A stretch of DNA of 64,000 bases from Microtetraspora fusca (GCF_001570365.1 NZ_BBYK01000076.1:1-64000); one strand, 5' to 3'. Positions 1 to 9,215 are shown, counted from the first letter of the stretch. Notes: generated by a model from the sequence alone, not told the origin. Program-made: numbers and translations.

Positions 1-131
1 AACCGGCCCGCCCTGGGGGCTGGCCCGGCAGCATGCCCGAAGTCCACGCGCCAGGGCTGCACGCGTCAGAAGGCAGCACGGGAAGTCAGCGTGCCGGAAC
101 TCTCATGTGCCGAGGTTCCGCGCATTGCCCC

Positions 132-169
132 AGGTGATGGGTGGACAGACAGGTGATGGGTGGACAGAC
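132..169. repeat. 19-bp tandem duplication
   Basis: Two perfect copies of a 19-bp unit (AGGTGATGGGTGGACAGAC) lie head to tail at 132-150 and 151-169. The second copy opens the 106-bp direct repeat that follows. The stretch has no convincing gene, so this looks like slippage duplication within a degenerate repeat field. Confidence 0.9.
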
Positions 170-257
170 AGTGGTCAGCGAACGCATCAAGGCTGATCCA
201 GCCTCACTCCGGGCCAGCCCGGCAGCGTGCCCGGGCTCCAGTCGCCAGGGCCGCATG
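152..257. repeat. 106-bp direct repeat, copy A
   Basis: This block is identical, as read by eye, to 417-522. It runs from GGTGATGGGTGG to AGGGCCGCATG. Similarity continues in diverged form for roughly 70-85 bp beyond each copy, sharing blocks such as CCGCCCGCGTCTGCCCCAGG. Shorter relatives of the motif CCCGGCAGCGTGCCCG also occur near 25-40, 384-412 and 655-690, so 1-730 is a field of old and recent duplications. No transposase or reading frame explains it. Confidence 0.88.
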
Positions 258-416
258 CGTGGAGGTCGGCGTGACCGGGATTCCGCCCGCGTCTGCCCCA
301 GGCTGCCCCAGACGGTGCACGAACAGGCAGTGATCCGGCGGGGCGATCGATCGGCGGTGATCATGTCCGTCCACCGGCCGGCTCGGCAGCGTGCCCGAAC
401 TCCACGCGCCGCCCGG

Positions 417-522
417 GGTGATGGGTGGACAGACAGTGGTCAGCGAACGCATCAAGGCTGATCCAGCCTCACTCCGGGCCAGCCCGGCAGCGTGCCCGGG
501 CTCCAGTCGCCAGGGCCGCATG
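417..522. repeat. 106-bp direct repeat, copy B
   Basis: Perfect second copy of 152-257, offset by 265 bp. The flanks diverge gradually instead of ending at a target-site duplication, which argues for tandem duplication of a larger unit and against insertion of a mobile element. Confidence 0.88.
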
Positions 523-756
523 GGCGCGGAGCCAGCGTCGGAGGTCAGCGTGGTCGGGGCTCCGCCCGCGTCTGCCCCAGGCTGCCCCAGATGGTGCGCG
601 AACAGGAAGCGAACTGTTGATCGCGTCGGTGCTGTTCCGGCCCGCCCACGGATGGGCCTGGCAGCCTGCCCCGACTCCACGCGCCGGGCATCCACATGCG
701 GAACTCCCACCTGCCAGAGTTCCACGTGCCAAGGATTTGCGCGGAGCGGTCGCGGT

Positions 757-827
757 CAGGTGGCGCCGATAAGGGACGGTCAGGTGGCGCTGATAAAGGA
801 CGGTCGGGTGGCGCCGATAAGGGAGGG
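757..827. repeat. 24-bp tandem repeat, three units
   Basis: Three contiguous units of about 24 bp (CAGGTGGCGCCGATAAGGGA plus CGGT) lie at 757-780, 781-804 and 805-827. The second and third carry one to three substitutions. There are no spacers, so this is not a CRISPR array. It lies outside any convincing gene. Confidence 0.9.
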
Positions 828-1067
828 GCGTCCTGGCGGGCGGCACGTGTGGGGCTCCTCTCCGGCCGCCAGGGCGGGGGCGGCAGGCGGGACCCAGGCG
901 GTACGCGAACAAGCGGCACCGGGCAGGGCTGACGATGCTCAGATCAGGCGGCAGGCGTTCCCGTCCGACCAGCGCGATCAGGATGGAAGTGGGCTCAGTG
1001 GCCGGGCGGCGGTGGCCCTCTCGGAGCGCGGGCGGCCGGCGGTTCGCCTGGCCGCCCCTGGCATCGG

Positions 1068-1331
1068 TCAGGAGGCGCGGAGCGCGGAGGCCGGGACGTG
1101 GACGTGCCGCCTCAGTGCCGCGATGGCGAGGATGACGATGACGGTCAGGTCGAGGGTCATCCTGGCCAGGTCGAGGTTGAGCCAGAGGGCGACCTGGGAG
1201 AGCGGCACGGTGTGGCTGCCGGTGGTCCAGCCCAGGACTGTGGGGGCGAAGTACAGGTAGGTGGTGACGCGCTGGAGGTAGTACACCGCGGCGCGGGGTC
1301 GCCGCCCCCCGGCGTCCACCTGTCGCCGCAT
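1068..1331 (-). CDS. possible small membrane protein (87 aa)
   Basis: Unrecognised. The frame encodes a short basic N-terminus, an aromatic-rich segment (YYLQRVTTYLYFAPTVLGWT) and one clear hydrophobic helix near the C-terminus (LDLTVIVILAIAALRR). This pattern is more protein-like than anything else in the first 1.5 kb. The start codon at 1329-1331 lies beside a 33-bp tandem repeat, so the N-terminal boundary is unreliable. It could be the remnant of a larger membrane protein whose upstream part was replaced by repeats. No operon partner is visible; the next gene is the kdp operon on the other strand. Confidence 0.35.
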   Translation of the reverse strand: MRRQVDAGGRRPRAAVYYLQRVTTYLYFAPTVLGWTTGSHTVPLSQVALWLNLDLARMTLDLTVIVILAIAALRRHVHVPASALRAS

Positions 1332-1340
1332 CGCCGTGCG

Positions 1341-1439
1341 GTGGGACGTGGGGGTCCCTCCGAACTGGGGACGGTGGGACGTGGGGGTCCCTCCGAACTG
1401 GGGACGGTGGGACGTGGGGGTCCCTCCGAAGAGGGGAAG
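1341..1439. repeat. 33-bp tandem repeat, three units
   Basis: Units lie at 1341-1373, 1374-1406 and 1407-1439. The first two are identical and the third diverges in its last third. Each unit contains GTGGGACGTGGGGGTCCCTC. A 33-bp length keeps frame, so the array reads as an 11-residue repeat on either strand, but no gene start or ribosome site goes with it. It sits 150-250 bp upstream of the kdp operon. Confidence 0.9.
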
Positions 1440-1443
1440 GTGA

Positions 1444-1493
1444 GCGTAGGAAAGCTGTCAATAATCCCCATGGCGGCGTAGGAAAGCCGTCAA
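1444..1493. promoter_or_regulatory. paired 18-bp direct repeat upstream of kdp
   Basis: GCGTAGGAAAGCTGTCAA at 1444-1461 recurs with one mismatch at 1476-1493. The start-to-start distance is 32 bp, about three helical turns, so both copies would face the same side of the DNA. They end 95 bp before the first kdp start codon. This is a plausible tandem operator for a dimeric regulator such as KdpE. The function is inferred only; the spacing is also close to the 33-bp tandem period just upstream. Confidence 0.45.
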
Positions 1494-1588
1494 GACGGGG
1501 CGAAGGCGCCCAAACTCCGCGATTTGCTTGCCTTGAGGCTGCTCACCTGGGCGGCCGAAGACACTCATCCGGCATCTGAGGAGTGGGG

Positions 1589-1672
1589 ATGGCAGACGTC
1601 ATCTTCGTCGCCCTGACGATCGCGGTCTTCGCGATTCTCGGGCTCGTCGTGAAGGCGGTGGAACGGCTGTGA
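1589..1672 (+). CDS. 27-aa single-helix membrane peptide, kdp leader gene
   Basis: A 27-codon gene starts [18 protein letters not shown] and ends in a short basic tail (VKAVERL). It is one hydrophobic helix with a negative N-terminus. GGCATCTGAGGAGTGGGG just upstream supplies a strong ribosome site (GAGGAG). Its stop overlaps the GTG start of kdpF by 4 bp, so it belongs to the operon. Similar tiny hydrophobic genes precede kdpF in other actinobacteria, which I recall as family knowledge and have not checked. It may be a second KdpF-like stabilising peptide of the KdpFABC complex, but no function is proven. Confidence 0.75.
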   Translation: MADVIFVALTIAVFAILGLVVKAVERL

Positions 1673-1758
1673 GCGCCGCCAACGCGACCGGCCTGGTCGT
1701 GGTCATCGGCCTGGTGATCTTCATGGTCGCGGCCCTGCTGTTCCCGGAGCGGTTCTGA
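1669..1758 (+). CDS. kdpF: KdpF, small subunit of K+-transporting ATPase
   Basis: A 29-residue single-helix peptide that ends in the family signature LLFPERF. KdpF stabilises the KdpABC potassium-pumping ATPase in the membrane. The GTG start overlaps the preceding stop (GTGA at 1669-1672), and its own TGA overlaps the ATG of kdpA at 1758, so translation is coupled on both sides. Confidence 0.88.
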   Translation: MSAANATGLVVVIGLVIFMVAALLFPERF

Positions 1759-3419
1759 TGTCGCCGACCATGGCGGGGATCGTCTTCATCGTGTCCCTGA
1801 TCGTCGCCCTCGCGATCACGCACCGGCCGCTGGGCGACTACATGCACCGTGTCTACACCGGCACCAGGCATCTCGCTGTCGAGCGGCTGATCTACCGGCT
1901 CATCGGCGTGCGGCCGGACGCCGAGCAGCGCTGGACGGTCTACGCCCGTTCGGTGCTGGCGTTCTCGGCGGTGTCGATCCTCTTCCTGTACGCGTTCCAA
2001 CGGCTGCAGGACAAGCTGTTCCTGTCGCTGGGCTTCGGCCCGGTGCCCGATCACATCGCGTGGAACACGGCCGTCAGCTTCGTGACCAACACCAACTGGC
2101 AGGCGTACTCGGGTGAGTCCACGATGGGCCATCTGGTGCAGATGGCGGGCCTGGCCGTGCAGAACTTCGTGTCGGCGGCGGTGGGGATGGCGGTCGCGAT
2201 CGCCCTGGTACGCGGTTTCGCCAGGAAGCGGACCGACGAGTTGGGCAACTTCTGGGTCGATCTGGTGCGCGGCTCGCTCCGCATCCTGCTGCCCATCGCC
2301 TTCGTCGGCGCGTTGGCGCTGGTCGCGGGCGGTCTGGTCCAGAACTTCGCCGAGCCGCACGCGGTCGCGACCGTGGCGGGCGGACACCAGACGCTCACCG
2401 GCGGCCCGGTCGCCAGCCAGGAGATCATCAAGGAGCTGGGCACCAACGGCGGCGGCTTCTACAACGCGAACGCGTCCCACCCGTTCGAGAACGCGACGAG
2501 CTGGACCAACTGGATCGAGATCTTCGTGATCCTCCTCATCCCGTTCGCGCTGCCGCGCACGTTCGGGCAGATGGTCGGCGACCGGCGGCAGGGGTACGCG
2601 ATCCTCGCGGTCATGGGCGTGCTGGCCCTGGCCAGTGTCAGCGCGCTGACCGCGCTGGAACTGGCGCACGGCGGGACCGTGCCGCAGGCGGTCGGGGCCG
2701 CGATGGAGGGCAAGGAGGCCAGGTTCGGCGTGGCCGACTCCGGCACCTTCGCCGCCGCCACGACGTTGACCTCGACCGGTGCCGTGAACTCCTTCCACGA
2801 CTCCTACACCGCGCTCGGCGGCATGATCACGATGGGCAACATGATGCTGGGGGAGGTCGCGCCCGGAGGCGTCGGCTCGGGCCTGTACGGCATGCTCGTC
2901 CTCGCGGTGATCACCGTCTTCGTGGCGGGCCTGATGGTCGGCCGGACGCCGGAGTACCTGGGCAAGAAGATCGGTTCCCGCGAGATCAAGCTCGCTTCGC
3001 TGTACTTCCTGACCACCCCGGCGCTCGTCCTGATCGGGACGGCGCTGGCGATGGCGTCCCCCCAGCAGCGCGCGAGCATGTTGAACGGCGGACCGCACGG
3101 CCTGTCGGAGGTCCTCTACGCCTTCACCAGCGCGTCCAACAACAACGGCTCGGCGTTCGCCGGCCTGACGGTCAACACCCCTTGGTACGACACCGCGCTC
3201 GGCCTGTGCATGGCCTTCGGGCGGTTCCTGCCGATCGTGTTCGTGCTGGGACTGGCCGGCTCGCTGGCCCGGCAGGCGCCCACCCCGGTGTCGGCGGGCA
3301 CGCTGCCCACCTATCGGCCGCAGTTCGTCGGCATGGTGGCCGGGGTCACGGTCATCCTGGTCGCTCTCACGTTCCTCCCCGCCCTGGCGCTCGGGCCGCT
3401 CGCAGAAGGAATCCACTGA
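1758..3419 (+). CDS. kdpA: KdpA, potassium-binding channel subunit of K+-ATPase
   Basis: A 553-residue polytopic membrane protein of normal KdpA length. KdpA forms the K+ selectivity filter and conducts K+ into the KdpFABC pump under potassium limitation. Visible family features are the [18 protein letters not shown] block near residue 100, the [18 protein letters not shown] block near residue 235, the [20 protein letters not shown] block and the [11 protein letters not shown] block, which carry selectivity-filter loops. The start overlaps the kdpF stop, and kdpB begins 1 bp after the stop. KdpD/KdpE genes, the usual regulators, are not in the window. Confidence 0.97.
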   Translation: MSPTMAGIVFIVSLIVALAITHRPLGDYMHRVYTGTRHLAVERLIYRLIGVRPDAEQRWTVYARSVLAFSAVSILFLYAFQRLQDKLFLSLGFGPVPDHIAWNTAVSFVTNTNWQAYSGESTMGHLVQMAGLAVQNFVSAAVGMAVAIALVRGFARKRTDELGNFWVDLVRGSLRILLPIAFVGALALVAGGLVQNFAEPHAVATVAGGHQTLTGGPVASQEIIKELGTNGGGFYNANASHPFENATSWTNWIEIFVILLIPFALPRTFGQMVGDRRQGYAILAVMGVLALASVSALTALELAHGGTVPQAVGAAMEGKEARFGVADSGTFAAATTLTSTGAVNSFHDSYTALGGMITMGNMMLGEVAPGGVGSGLYGMLVLAVITVFVAGLMVGRTPEYLGKKIGSREIKLASLYFLTTPALVLIGTALAMASPQQRASMLNGGPHGLSEVLYAFTSASNNNGSAFAGLTVNTPWYDTALGLCMAFGRFLPIVFVLGLAGSLARQAPTPVSAGTLPTYRPQFVGMVAGVTVILVALTFLPALALGPLAEGIH

Positions 3420-3420
3420 C

Positions 3421-5556
3421 ATGTCAACACCCGCGCTGAAAGCACCGGGACGTTCCCCCGCTCCCAGGAAAGGCCGGGTCGGCGGCGGCCTGCTGGATCC
3501 CAAGCAGATGATCCGCTCGCTGCCGGACGCGCTGCGCAAGCTCAACCCGACGACGCTGTGGCGCAACCCGGTCATGTTCATCGTCGAGATCGGCGCGGTC
3601 TTCACGACCGCGCTGGCCATCGCGAATCCGTCGTTCTTCGCCTGGGCGATCGTGGTCTGGCTGTGGCTGACCGTGCTGTTCGCCAACCTGGCCGAGGCCG
3701 TGGCCGAGGGCCGGGGCAAGGCCCAGGCGGCGACGCTGCGCGCCGCCAAGCGCGACACCACCGCCCGCCGTCTGCGGGACCGGGACGACCCGAGCGCCTG
3801 GGACACGGTCGGGGCGACCGAACTGCGGCAGGGCGACGTGGTCGTCGTCGAGGCCGGGGAGATCATCCCGGGTGACGGCGACGTGATCGACGGCATCGCC
3901 TCGGTCGACGAGTCGGCGATCACCGGCGAGTCGGCCCCGGTGATCCGCGAGTCCGGCGGCGACCGGTCGGCCGTCACGGGCGGCACGAAGGTGCTCTCCG
4001 ACCGGATCATCGTGCGGATCACCCAGAAGCCGGGGGAGAGCTTCATCGACCGGATGATCTCGCTGGTCGAGGGGGCCAATCGGCAGAAGACGCCCAACGA
4101 GATCGCGCTCAACATCCTGCTGGCCGCCCTGACGATCGTCTTCCTGGTCGCGACGGCGACGATGCAGCCGCTGGCGATCTACTCCAAGAGCGTCAACCCC
4201 GGCATCCCGGACTCCCCGGCGCTGACCGCGGACGGCGTCACCGGCGTGGTGCTGGTCTCGCTGGTGGTCTGCCTGATCCCGACCACGATCGGCGCGCTGC
4301 TGTCCGCGATCGGCATCGCGGGCATGGACCGGCTCGTCCAGCGGAACGTGCTCGCGATGAGCGGCCGGGCCGTGGAGGCGGCAGGCGACGTCAACACGCT
4401 GCTGCTGGACAAGACCGGCACCATCACGCTGGGAAACCGGCAGGCGTCGGAGTTCGTGCCCGCGAGCGGCGTCAGCGACGAGGAACTCGCCACCGCCGCC
4501 CAGCTCGCGAGTCTCGCCGACGAGACGCCCGAGGGCCGTTCGATCGTCGTGTACGCCAAGAAGGCGCACGGCCTGCGCGAACGGCGGCCGGGCGAGCTGG
4601 CGCACGCGGTGTGGGTGCCGTTCACCGCCCAGACCCGGATGTCGGGTGTGGACGTGGACGGCCGCCAGGTGCGCAAGGGCGCGGCCACCGCGGTCATGAA
4701 ATGGGTGCGGGACGCGGGCGGACACCCGACCGACGAGGTCGGCCACCTGGTCGACGGGATCTCGGCGTCCGGCGGCACGCCTCTGGTGGTGGGCGAGATC
4801 GCGGACGGCAAGGCCCGCGTCCTGGGCGTGATCCACCTCAAGGACGTGGTCAAGGCCGGGATGCGGGAGCGGTTCGACGAGATGCGCCGGATGGGCATCC
4901 GCACCGTGATGATCACGGGGGACAACCCGCTGACGGCCCGGGCGATCGCGGAGGAGGCCGGGGTGGACGACTTCCTGGCCGAGGCCACGCCGGAGGACAA
5001 GCTCGCGCTGATCAAACGGGAGCAGGAGGGCGGCCGGCTGGTCGCGATGACCGGTGACGGCACCAACGACGCGCCCGCGCTCGCGCAGGCGGACGTCGGC
5101 GTGGCGATGAACACCGGCACGACCGCCGCCAAGGAGGCGGGCAACATGGTCGATCTCGACTCCAACCCCACCAAGCTCATCGAGATCGTCGAGATCGGCA
5201 AGCAGCTCCTGATCACGCGCGGCGCGCTGACCACGTTCTCGATCGCCAACGACATCGCGAAGTACTTCGCGATCATCCCGGCGATCTTCGCGGCGGTCTA
5301 CCCCGGCCTGGGCGTGCTCAACGTCATGCGCCTGGCCAGCCCCCAGTCGGCGATCCTGTCGGCGGTGATCTTCAACGCGCTGGTCATCGTCGCGCTGATC
5401 CCGCTCGCCCTGCGCGGCGTGCGCTACCGGCCGTCCAGCGCCTCGAAGCTGCTCTCCCGCAACCTCTACGTGTACGGCCTCGGCGGCATCGTGGCGCCGT
5501 TCGTCGGAATCAAGATCATCGACCTGTTCGTCCAGCTCATCCCGGGGATGTCGTGA
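3421..5556 (+). CDS. kdpB: KdpB, P-type ATPase catalytic subunit
   Basis: A 711-residue P-type ATPase that hydrolyses ATP to energise K+ uptake. The phosphorylation motif [11 protein letters not shown] follows TLLL at about residue 330. The actuator motif is [11 protein letters not shown], the nucleotide-binding KGA motif is seen in [12 protein letters not shown], and the hinge is [21 protein letters not shown]. Hydrophobic helices lie before the actuator, around the phosphorylation domain and at the C-terminus. Length and order match the family. It overlaps kdpC by 4 bp (5553-5556). Confidence 0.97.
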   Translation: MSTPALKAPGRSPAPRKGRVGGGLLDPKQMIRSLPDALRKLNPTTLWRNPVMFIVEIGAVFTTALAIANPSFFAWAIVVWLWLTVLFANLAEAVAEGRGKAQAATLRAAKRDTTARRLRDRDDPSAWDTVGATELRQGDVVVVEAGEIIPGDGDVIDGIASVDESAITGESAPVIRESGGDRSAVTGGTKVLSDRIIVRITQKPGESFIDRMISLVEGANRQKTPNEIALNILLAALTIVFLVATATMQPLAIYSKSVNPGIPDSPALTADGVTGVVLVSLVVCLIPTTIGALLSAIGIAGMDRLVQRNVLAMSGRAVEAAGDVNTLLLDKTGTITLGNRQASEFVPASGVSDEELATAAQLASLADETPEGRSIVVYAKKAHGLRERRPGELAHAVWVPFTAQTRMSGVDVDGRQVRKGAATAVMKWVRDAGGHPTDEVGHLVDGISASGGTPLVVGEIADGKARVLGVIHLKDVVKAGMRERFDEMRRMGIRTVMITGDNPLTARAIAEEAGVDDFLAEATPEDKLALIKREQEGGRLVAMTGDGTNDAPALAQADVGVAMNTGTTAAKEAGNMVDLDSNPTKLIEIVEIGKQLLITRGALTTFSIANDIAKYFAIIPAIFAAVYPGLGVLNVMRLASPQSAILSAVIFNALVIVALIPLALRGVRYRPSSASKLLSRNLYVYGLGGIVAPFVGIKIIDLFVQLIPGMS

Positions 5557-6428
5557 TGGTACGAATGCCAGGCTGGCTCCGCCAGCACATCGCCGCGGTG
5601 CGGGCGCTGCTCGTGCTGACCGTGCTCCTCGGAGCGCTCTACCCGCTCGCGGTCACCGGTGTCGCCCAGGCGATACTCAACGGCCGGGCCAACGGCTCGC
5701 CCGTCGAGAAGGACGGCCGGGTCGTGGGGAGCGCCCTCATCGGCCAGTCCTTCACCGGCCCGGACGGCGCCCCGCTCAGGAAGTACTTCCAGAGCCGGCC
5801 GAGCGCGGCCGGGGCCGGCTACGACCCCATGGCGAGCGGCGCGAGCAACCTCGGCCCCGAGAACGTCCTGGACGTGCTCGCGGTCCCCGGCGCGAAGGAC
5901 GCCCACGGCAAGCCGGACACCGGACGGCAGAGCCTGCTCACCCAGGTGTGCGCGCGCAGCCGCGCCGTCGGCACGCTCGAAGGCGTGAGCGGCGCCCGGC
6001 CGTACTGCACGCCGGACGGCGTGGGCGCGGTCCTGAAGGTCTTCCCGGTGGTCGGCACGCCGACCCGGGTGGTCAGCGTCAACCAGGCGTGCCCGGCCAC
6101 GCCCTTCGTCGCCGATTACCGGGGCGTGAAGGTGGAGTGCGGCCGGCCGGGCGAGGACTACTCCGCGGGGCGCACCGTCCCGGTGCGGGGGACGGCGCGG
6201 GCCGTCGTCCCGGCGGACGCGGTCACCGCGAGCGGCTCCGGCCTCGACCCGCACATCTCCGTCGCGTACGCGGAGCTCCAGGCCCCCCGGGTGGCGCGGG
6301 AGCGGGGACTCCCGCTGGACCGGGTCGGGCACCTGATCGAGGAGAACACGACCGGGCGGGCCCTCGGCTTCATGGGTGAGCCCGCGGTGAACGTCCTCAC
6401 GCTCAACCTGGCCCTCGACCGGGGCTGA
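5553..6428 (+). CDS. kdpC: KdpC, accessory subunit of K+-ATPase, enlarged form
   Basis: KdpC raises the ATP affinity of KdpB and has one N-terminal membrane anchor, seen here at about residues 15-37 ([18 protein letters not shown]). The family blocks [36 protein letters not shown] and the C-terminal [11 protein letters not shown] are all present. The protein is 291 residues against roughly 190-200 in most bacteria. The extra 90 or so residues lie between SNLGP and VPADAV (about 110-215) and hold four cysteines. Similar long forms exist in actinobacteria to my recollection. It is the last gene of the operon, followed by a strong terminator. Confidence 0.95.
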   Translation: MMVRMPGWLRQHIAAVRALLVLTVLLGALYPLAVTGVAQAILNGRANGSPVEKDGRVVGSALIGQSFTGPDGAPLRKYFQSRPSAAGAGYDPMASGASNLGPENVLDVLAVPGAKDAHGKPDTGRQSLLTQVCARSRAVGTLEGVSGARPYCTPDGVGAVLKVFPVVGTPTRVVSVNQACPATPFVADYRGVKVECGRPGEDYSAGRTVPVRGTARAVVPADAVTASGSGLDPHISVAYAELQAPRVARERGLPLDRVGHLIEENTTGRALGFMGEPAVNVLTLNLALDRG

Positions 6429-6441
6429 AACCCCAGGCAGT

Positions 6442-6477
6442 GGGCGGGCCGCCGCGTGCGTCGCGGACGGCCCGCCC
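6442..6477. terminator. bidirectional hairpin terminator between kdpC and lrp
   Basis: GGGCGGGCCG at 6442-6451 pairs with CGGCCCGCCC at 6468-6477. The inner segment also pairs (CCGCG at 6452-6456 with CGCGG at 6462-6466), giving about 15 bp with a one-base bulge and a 5-base loop. It lies between convergent genes and has no U-tract, as is usual in GC-rich actinomycetes. Confidence 0.85.
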
Positions 6478-6495
6478 CTCGCATGCCCGAACCTC

Positions 6496-6951
6496 TCAGG
6501 TGCCGGGCCAGGCGAAGCGGTGGGTGTGGATCCCGAAATAGGTGAACGCCTCGGCCCGGGTGACCCCGGGGACCCGCTTGATGTGGTCGTTGAGGACGGC
6601 GAGGAGCTCGGCGGGCTCCTTGCACACGACCTCCACGAACATGTCGAACGAGCCGGACGTGAGCACCACGTAGATCACCCCGGACAGCTCGCTGATCCGG
6701 TCGGCCACGGTGTGCACGTCGCTTTCGACGCGTACGCCGATGAGCGCCATGACCGGAAGGCCCAGCGCCATCGGGTCGGTCACGCCGACGATCTGGACGA
6801 CGCCCTCGTCCCGCAGCCGCTGCACCCGCTGGCGTACCGCCGGGGCCGAGAGCCCCGTCGTCTCGGCGAGCGCCGTGTAGGACACCCGGCCGTCCCGCTG
6901 CAGCTCGTGCAGCAGGGTCCGGTCGATGTCGTCGAGGTGCACGCGGCTCAT
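6496..6951 (-). CDS. Lrp/AsnC family transcriptional regulator
   Basis: A 151-residue regulator of amino-acid metabolism. The N-terminal winged HTH reads DDIDRTLLHELQRDGRVSYT followed by the recognition region LSAPAVRQRVQRLRDEGVV. The C-terminal RAM ligand-binding domain covers about residues 65-145. The start at 6951 overlaps the stop of the upstream aminotransferase by 4 bp (6948-6951), so the pair is co-translated. It probably senses the aminotransferase substrate or product and regulates this locus. Confidence 0.9.
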   Translation of the reverse strand: MSRVHLDDIDRTLLHELQRDGRVSYTALAETTGLSAPAVRQRVQRLRDEGVVQIVGVTDPMALGLPVMALIGVRVESDVHTVADRISELSGVIYVVLTSGSFDMFVEVVCKEPAELLAVLNDHIKRVPGVTRAEAFTYFGIHTHRFAWPGT

Positions 6952-8303
6952 CCCACCAGTTCGGACACGGCGGACGCGAACACCTCGTGGTGCAGGTCCA
7001 CGTCGGCCTCGGTGGTGGCCGGGCACATCAGCGCCATGTTGTGGAACGGGGTGAGCAGCACGCCGCGGTTGGCCAGGTAGACGTGCAGGTAGTCGTCCAG
7101 GTCGGGGTCGCCGGCCGCGTTGGACTCCCCGCCGTTGCGCGGCGCCGGGGCGGCGAAGCGGTACTCGGCGCGGGCACCGAGCTGGGTGACCGACCAGGGG
7201 AGCGCGTGCTCGTCGATGACCTCCTGGACGCCCTTGGTGAAGCGGGTGGCCAGCTCGGTCATGCCGACGAAGGCGTCGTCGGTGAGGACGTGCTCGAGGG
7301 TGGCGCGCATGGCGGCGACCGAGAGCGCGTTTCCGGCGAGCGTGCCGCCGACGCCGCCCATGTCGACCAGGTCGAGCCCGCTCATCGCCTCGACCCGGGC
7401 CGCCACCTCGGCGGACAGCCCGTACCCGCCGCTGGGGATGCCGCCGCCGATGGCCTTGCCGATCGTCACGATGTCGGGGTCGAGCCCCCACGCGCCGGTG
7501 CAGCCGCCGGGTCCGGCCGAGAACGTGTGCGTCTCGTCGTTGATGAGCAGGCTGCCGTACCGCCGGGTCAGCTCGCGCACGCCGTCGAGGTAGCCGGGCT
7601 CGGGCAGCACGATGCCGATGTTGGTGAGCGCGGGCTCCATGAGGACCGCGGCCACGTCGCCGTGGGCCAGCTCGCGCTCCAGCGCCGCCAGGTCGTTGAA
7701 CTCCACCACCCGGGAGGTCACGGTCGGGTCGACGGGGGCGCCGACGTTGCCCTCGCGGGAGACCTGCTCGCCGTCCGGGCCGACCACGAGCAGCACCTCG
7801 TCGACGCTGCCGTGGTAGCAGTAGCTGTTCACCAGGATCTTGGGCCGGCCGGTGATCGCCCGCGCCAGGCGGATCGCCCAGCGGTTGGCGTCGGTCGCGG
7901 TCAGCGAGAAGCTCCAGTACGGCACGCCGAAGCGGCGGCCGAGCTCGGCGCCGACCCAGGTCGCGTCCTCGGTCGGCATCATCACGGTCGCGCCGCCGCG
8001 GCCCCCGAAGCGGTCGGCGACCGCGTCCACGCTGGCCTGCGGCGAGTGCCCGGCCATGGCGCCGGTGTCGCCCAGGCAGAGGTCCACGTACGTGTGGCCG
8101 TCAACATCGGTGACCCGGGCGCCCCTGGCCTCGGCCAGGTAGAGGGGGAAGCCGGCGGCGGTCTTGTTCATCCACGTCATCGGGACGCCGCCGAAGAGGT
8201 GGGCGCGCGCCTGCTCGTACGCGGCGGCGGAGCGGGGGTTGCGGTCGCGGAACGTCCGGCGCTCGCGGTCGAGCAGCTCGGCGAGACGGGCACGGTCGAT
8301 CAT
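6948..8303 (-). CDS. class III PLP aminotransferase (glutamate-1-semialdehyde mutase-like)
   Basis: A fold-type I PLP enzyme of 451 residues transferring or moving an amino group. The PLP lysine lies in VTIGKAIGGGIPSGGYG, the PLP-ring Asp region is LLINDETHTFSAGPGG, and the N-terminal LFGGVPMTWM resembles glutamate-1-semialdehyde aminomutases and omega-transaminases. ATG at 8303 is preferred over GTG at 8309 because AAGG then sits 8 nt upstream. It lies downstream of the TetR gene and is coupled to the Lrp gene. With the amidohydrolase and permease nearby, use of an imported amine or amino acid is likely; the substrate is unknown. A haem-pathway HemL role is unlikely in this context. Confidence 0.9.
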   Translation of the reverse strand: MIDRARLAELLDRERRTFRDRNPRSAAAYEQARAHLFGGVPMTWMNKTAAGFPLYLAEARGARVTDVDGHTYVDLCLGDTGAMAGHSPQASVDAVADRFGGRGGATVMMPTEDATWVGAELGRRFGVPYWSFSLTATDANRWAIRLARAITGRPKILVNSYCYHGSVDEVLLVVGPDGEQVSREGNVGAPVDPTVTSRVVEFNDLAALERELAHGDVAAVLMEPALTNIGIVLPEPGYLDGVRELTRRYGSLLINDETHTFSAGPGGCTGAWGLDPDIVTIGKAIGGGIPSGGYGLSAEVAARVEAMSGLDLVDMGGVGGTLAGNALSVAAMRATLEHVLTDDAFVGMTELATRFTKGVQEVIDEHALPWSVTQLGARAEYRFAAPAPRNGGESNAAGDPDLDDYLHVYLANRGVLLTPFHNMALMCPATTEADVDLHHEVFASAVSELVG

Positions 8304-8411
8304 GATCACTGCCTTAGAAAACGTCGAGATGACCGGTTCCGGTCTGTGAATCTTAAGTCAACGTACCTCACGACATTCGATTCTTCATAGGGGAGAGGGT
8401 TGAGCGGGTTC

Positions 8412-9161
8412 TCAGGCCGGCTCTCCCGTGAGGTCCGCGTCCCGTGTGACGTCCCGGGGGAGGGGCACGGCGGGGCGCTCCGCGCCGGCGCCGTCCGGCG
8501 ACGGCCCGCCGAGCGCGCGCAGCGTCCGGCGCAGCCCGTCGACGATCGCCGCGAGTCCGACCTCGAACGAGAGGTCGGCGGGCGGGCGGCCGCGCGCCGC
8601 CGCGGCCTCGTCGCGGGCGCGTACGGCCGCCGCGAAGGAGGGCGCCTCGGACGAGAGCGGCCCGGAGTCGAACATGTCGGGCGGGGCCACCACGTCGAGC
8701 GCCGAGCCGAGGACGAACGACTCGACCGACACCATGACCGGGATGATCATCTCGCTCGGCCAGCCCCCGCGCTCCAGTCCGGCGACGACCTGGTCGTACA
8801 TCCGCAGGGTGCGCAGGGCGCCGCTGATCGGGAGGGTGGCCAGCAGCGATATGACCGGCGGATGGGCGGCGAACGCGTCGCGGTAGCCGTGCGCCCACGC
8901 GATCATCGCCTCGTCCCACGGCAGCCGGGCGAACATCGAGGCGTCGATCGAGTCGGAGACCAGCTCGCGGACCGCGGCCAGGATGTCGTCCTTGCCGCCC
9001 ACGTGGTTGTAGAACGAGGAGGGCCGCACGCCGAGCCGCGTGGCGAGCGCGGCGAGGGAGAACCCCTCGGCCCCCGCGTCGTCGATGAGGCCGAGGGCGG
9101 CCCGCGCGATGATCTCCCTGCTCAGCACAGGTGTGGCCGGTCGGCCCGCCCGTCTTCTCAT
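8412..9161 (-). CDS. TetR/AcrR family repressor
   Basis: A 249-residue regulator. The N-terminal HTH occupies about residues 12-58 (REIIARAALGLIDDAG, then TRLGVRPSSFYNHVGGKDDI). A variable helical ligand domain follows, and the C-terminal 40 residues are Pro/Ala-rich. It is divergent from the amidohydrolase, with 84 bp between the start codons, and lies upstream of the aminotransferase on the same strand. That arrangement suggests control of both the catabolic enzymes and itself. A repeated TCCGGACA motif lies in the shared promoter. Confidence 0.9.
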   Translation of the reverse strand: MRRRAGRPATPVLSREIIARAALGLIDDAGAEGFSLAALATRLGVRPSSFYNHVGGKDDILAAVRELVSDSIDASMFARLPWDEAMIAWAHGYRDAFAAHPPVISLLATLPISGALRTLRMYDQVVAGLERGGWPSEMIIPVMVSVESFVLGSALDVVAPPDMFDSGPLSSEAPSFAAAVRARDEAAAARGRPPADLSFEVGLAAIVDGLRRTLRALGGPSPDGAGAERPAVPLPRDVTRDADLTGEPA

Positions 9162-9190
9162 TTCCTCGGCCGACCCCTTCCGCTTTGGCC

Positions 9191-9215
9191 TCCGGACAAC
9201 TTATCCTTCCGGACA
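9191..9215. promoter_or_regulatory. candidate TetR operator in divergent promoter
   Basis: TCCGGACA occurs at 9191-9198 and again at 9208-9215, 17 bp apart; its core TCCGGA is palindromic. The pair sits in the only spacer between the divergent TetR and amidohydrolase genes, where a repressor would bind. The assignment is inferred from position and repetition. Confidence 0.45.

Noticed and set aside
61-730. Insertion sequence or integron-like element
   Set aside because: The repeats grade into diverged copies, have no terminal inverted repeats or target duplications, and no transposase or integrase is encoded.
757-1439. Possible CRISPR array
   Set aside because: The 24-bp and 33-bp units are directly contiguous without unique spacers, and no cas genes are present.
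469-1461. A 330-codon minus-strand frame containing the 33-bp repeat as an 11-residue repeat
   Set aside because: Pro/Arg-rich composition, no ribosome site, and it spans several unrelated repeat blocks; the repeats keep the frame open by their length.
1494-1588. c-di-AMP (ydaO-type) riboswitch before kdp
   Set aside because: Such elements regulate potassium genes in some actinobacteria, but I could not find the conserved GC-rich core motifs in this short leader.
1599-4115. An 838-codon minus-strand frame across kdpF, kdpA and kdpB
   Set aside because: It is antisense to well-supported kdp genes and has no protein-like motifs.
6948-8303. HemL for tetrapyrrole synthesis
   Set aside because: The fold is the same, but neighbours are Lrp, TetR, amidohydrolase and permease genes with no haem genes, so a catabolic aminotransferase is more likely.
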